Assembly: GCF_023715245.1 (NCBI RefSeq)
Contig: NZ_JAMBNV010000001.1
Span: 868,001 to 932,000 of the forward strand
DNA: 64,000 nucleotides
Direction of reading: 5' to 3'
Source: Sporosarcina luteola
GTDB lineage: Bacteria > Bacillota > Bacilli > Bacillales_A > Planococcaceae
Of this stretch, positions 62,968-64,000 are shown piece by piece (positions within the stretch are counted from its first letter, which is position 1; every line of letters starts with the position of its first letter). A program made the position numbers and the translations under genes. The notes under the pieces were generated by a model. It was not told where the DNA came from. It did not search any database and saw only the letters and a program-made list of their open reading frames with translations.

Positions 62968-63689
62968 TATGATTCCTCCATTTCTTTCTGCAGGGCGGTA
63001 ACGTTTTTACTGCGCCGTGCAAAGATGACTTCGATAAGTATCGCCGATCCGAGCGTCGAGACGAGGATGGCCCAACCGGTCGATAGCAGTTCACCGATAT
63101 AGATGATGCAGTGGATGGCTGCGGCGAGTGCTGCGAGCATAATTACTTTCCGGTTCCCTTTCATAGCCGGAACGAGCAGGCCGATGAACATGGCGTACAG
63201 GGCAATGGACATGGCGACTTGCAGGAACTCGGGCAGATTGGCACCGACGACGTGGCCGGCCGCTGTGAAGCTGACCCAGCTGCCGTAGGCGATGATCGTC
63301 ACTCCGAATGCGTAGGCGGTCGGGATTTTTTCTTCTTTTCCTGTTGCCAGGACGGAAAACGATTCATCCGTAATGCCGAATGAGTAAATGGCTTTCACCC
63401 ATTTCGGTGCGCGGTGCATCTTTTCATTCAGCGAAGCCGTCATTAGAAAGTGGCGGATGTTGACGATGAATGTATTGATCACGATCGTGACTGGGTCGAC
63501 ACCGAATGAAATCAGATTGAGCGATATGTATTGGGCTGCTCCGGCGTAGACGAATATGCTCATGGCGGTAGCCTCCATGAGGGAGAGGCCTGTTGTTTTG
63601 GCGAGCAGCCCGAAAGTGAGCGCGATCGGGAAGTAGCCGATGGCGATGCTGAGGCCCGCTTTCAAGCCCGCTAAGAATTGATTTTTCAT
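62967..63689 (-). CDS. azlC: Branched-chain amino acid exporter large subunit AzlC
   Basis: A 240-residue protein with about eight spans. GLKAGLSIAIGYFPIALTFG and FVYAGAAQYISLNLI are AzlC family hallmarks, and FIVNIRHFLMTASLNEKMH is the conserved polar loop. The ribosome site upstream of ATG 63689 is weak (AAAGACGTGA). A TATAAT on the minus strand near 63730 may serve as -10. The pair is convergent with the minJ-csbA genes. Confidence 0.93.
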   Translation of the reverse strand: MKNQFLAGLKAGLSIAIGYFPIALTFGLLAKTTGLSLMEATAMSIFVYAGAAQYISLNLISFGVDPVTIVINTFIVNIRHFLMTASLNEKMHRAPKWVKAIYSFGITDESFSVLATGKEEKIPTAYAFGVTIIAYGSWVSFTAAGHVVGANLPEFLQVAMSIALYAMFIGLLVPAMKGNRKVIMLAALAAAIHCIIYIGELLSTGWAILVSTLGSAILIEVIFARRSKNVTALQKEMEES

Positions 63690-63835
63690 TAAGCTGTCAC
63701 GTCTTTCTTGTATGTATGATTGAAATTATACTATATTTTGATGTTTTGGTGTTATTCTATAAGGGAAAAGGGAATATTCGAGAGTATATAGGAAGTATGT
63801 GAAGTGTCGATTGTTGATAGGCGAGGGTGTTGCAT

Positions 63836-64000
63836 ATGGATGAATGGCTGGATGTAGATAAGATCATTGAGTTATCAGGGCATTATAAGGCGTTAGGGCC
63901 GTTTTTCGGTCTGCTGCTACCTTTCATAGAGTCGTTTTTGCCATTTTTACCGCTGTTTGTGTTCGTGTTTGCGAATGCAGGCGCATATGGGCTTTGGTTC
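63836..64000 (+). CDS. TVP38/TMEM64 (VTT-domain) membrane protein, N-terminal part
   Basis: From ATG 63836 (GCGAGGGTG upstream) the frame is open for 55 codons to the window edge. GPFFGLLLPFIESFLPFLP is the re-entrant-loop region characteristic of the SNARE-associated/VTT superfamily, close to YtxB-type proteins of Bacillus. The C-terminal membrane spans are outside the window. The family is linked to lipid scrambling or undecaprenyl-phosphate recycling, but this subgroup is uncharacterised. Confidence 0.82.
   Translation, partial: MDEWLDVDKIIELSGHYKALGPFFGLLLPFIESFLPFLPLFVFVFANAGAYGLWF

Overview
The window looks like a low-to-moderate GC Firmicute of the order Bacillales, most probably a motile member of the Planococcaceae such as a Sporosarcina-like genus. 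Three things point there: strong AGGAGG-type ribosome binding sites with frequent TTG and GTG starts; sigma-A and sigma-D type promoters; and the right-hand third, which follows the Bacillus subtilis core order flaG-fliD-fliS-fliT, hpf, secA, prfB, cccB, ftsE-ftsX, ctpB, minJ, csbA. The genus is an inference from gene order and style, not from a marker gene.

Layout. 1-1300: a PucR/CdaR-type regulator cut by the left edge, reading away from the next block. 1453-15764: sixteen co-directional genes for CoA-linked catabolism of an unknown carboxylic acid, in two blocks separated by a terminator near 9940-9978 (SDR, DUF35 protein, SCP2-thiolase-like protein, MaoC hydratase, acyl-CoA dehydrogenase, class III CoA transferase, SDR, MBL hydrolase, acyl-CoA ligase; then thiolase, enoyl-CoA hydratase, split MaoC pair, nitronate monooxygenase-like protein, EtfB, EtfA). 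16191-20337: a nucleoside salvage operon (CNT transporter, LacI-type repressor, ribokinase, nucleoside hydrolase) with three copies of a 14-bp operator. 20524-21822: NhaC-type antiporter. 22021-26365: two paralogous chemoreceptors on the minus strand, each preceded by a copy of a 148-bp inverted-repeat-ended element. 26726-28327: gamma-glutamyltransferase family protein. 28502-31696: a large ATPase/TPR regulator with a SARP-like BTAD end. 31958-40826: a branched-chain-amino-acid-type ABC transporter fused in one operon to a KAS III-like enzyme, an alpha/beta hydrolase, an SDR and an acyl-CoA ligase. 40952-42631: RocB-like M20 peptidase.

From 42770 onward the content is mostly housekeeping: late flagellar genes, two chemoreceptors without an obvious extracellular sensor, the ribosome hibernation factor, SecA, release factor 2 with its programmed +1 frameshift, cytochrome c-551, FtsEX with an adjacent coiled-coil M23 peptidase, a membrane protein/thioredoxin pair, CtpB, MinJ and CsbA. 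The window ends with convergent azlC-azlD and the start of a TVP38/TMEM64 (VTT) membrane protein.

The least explained signal is non-coding. Four intergenic arrays (about 31710-31880, 53728-53850, 60637-60756, 62478-62657) are built of 6-9 units with a period of 20 or 21 bp, each with its own conserved core and a variable remainder, and each lies just 3' of a plus-strand gene. Second in interest is the catabolic block, which pairs a DUF35 protein with a thiolase-fold protein carrying a Tyr in place of the thiolase His, and also has a split MaoC hydratase. That is the gene logic of the actinobacterial retro-aldol side-chain cleavage system, here in a Firmicute.
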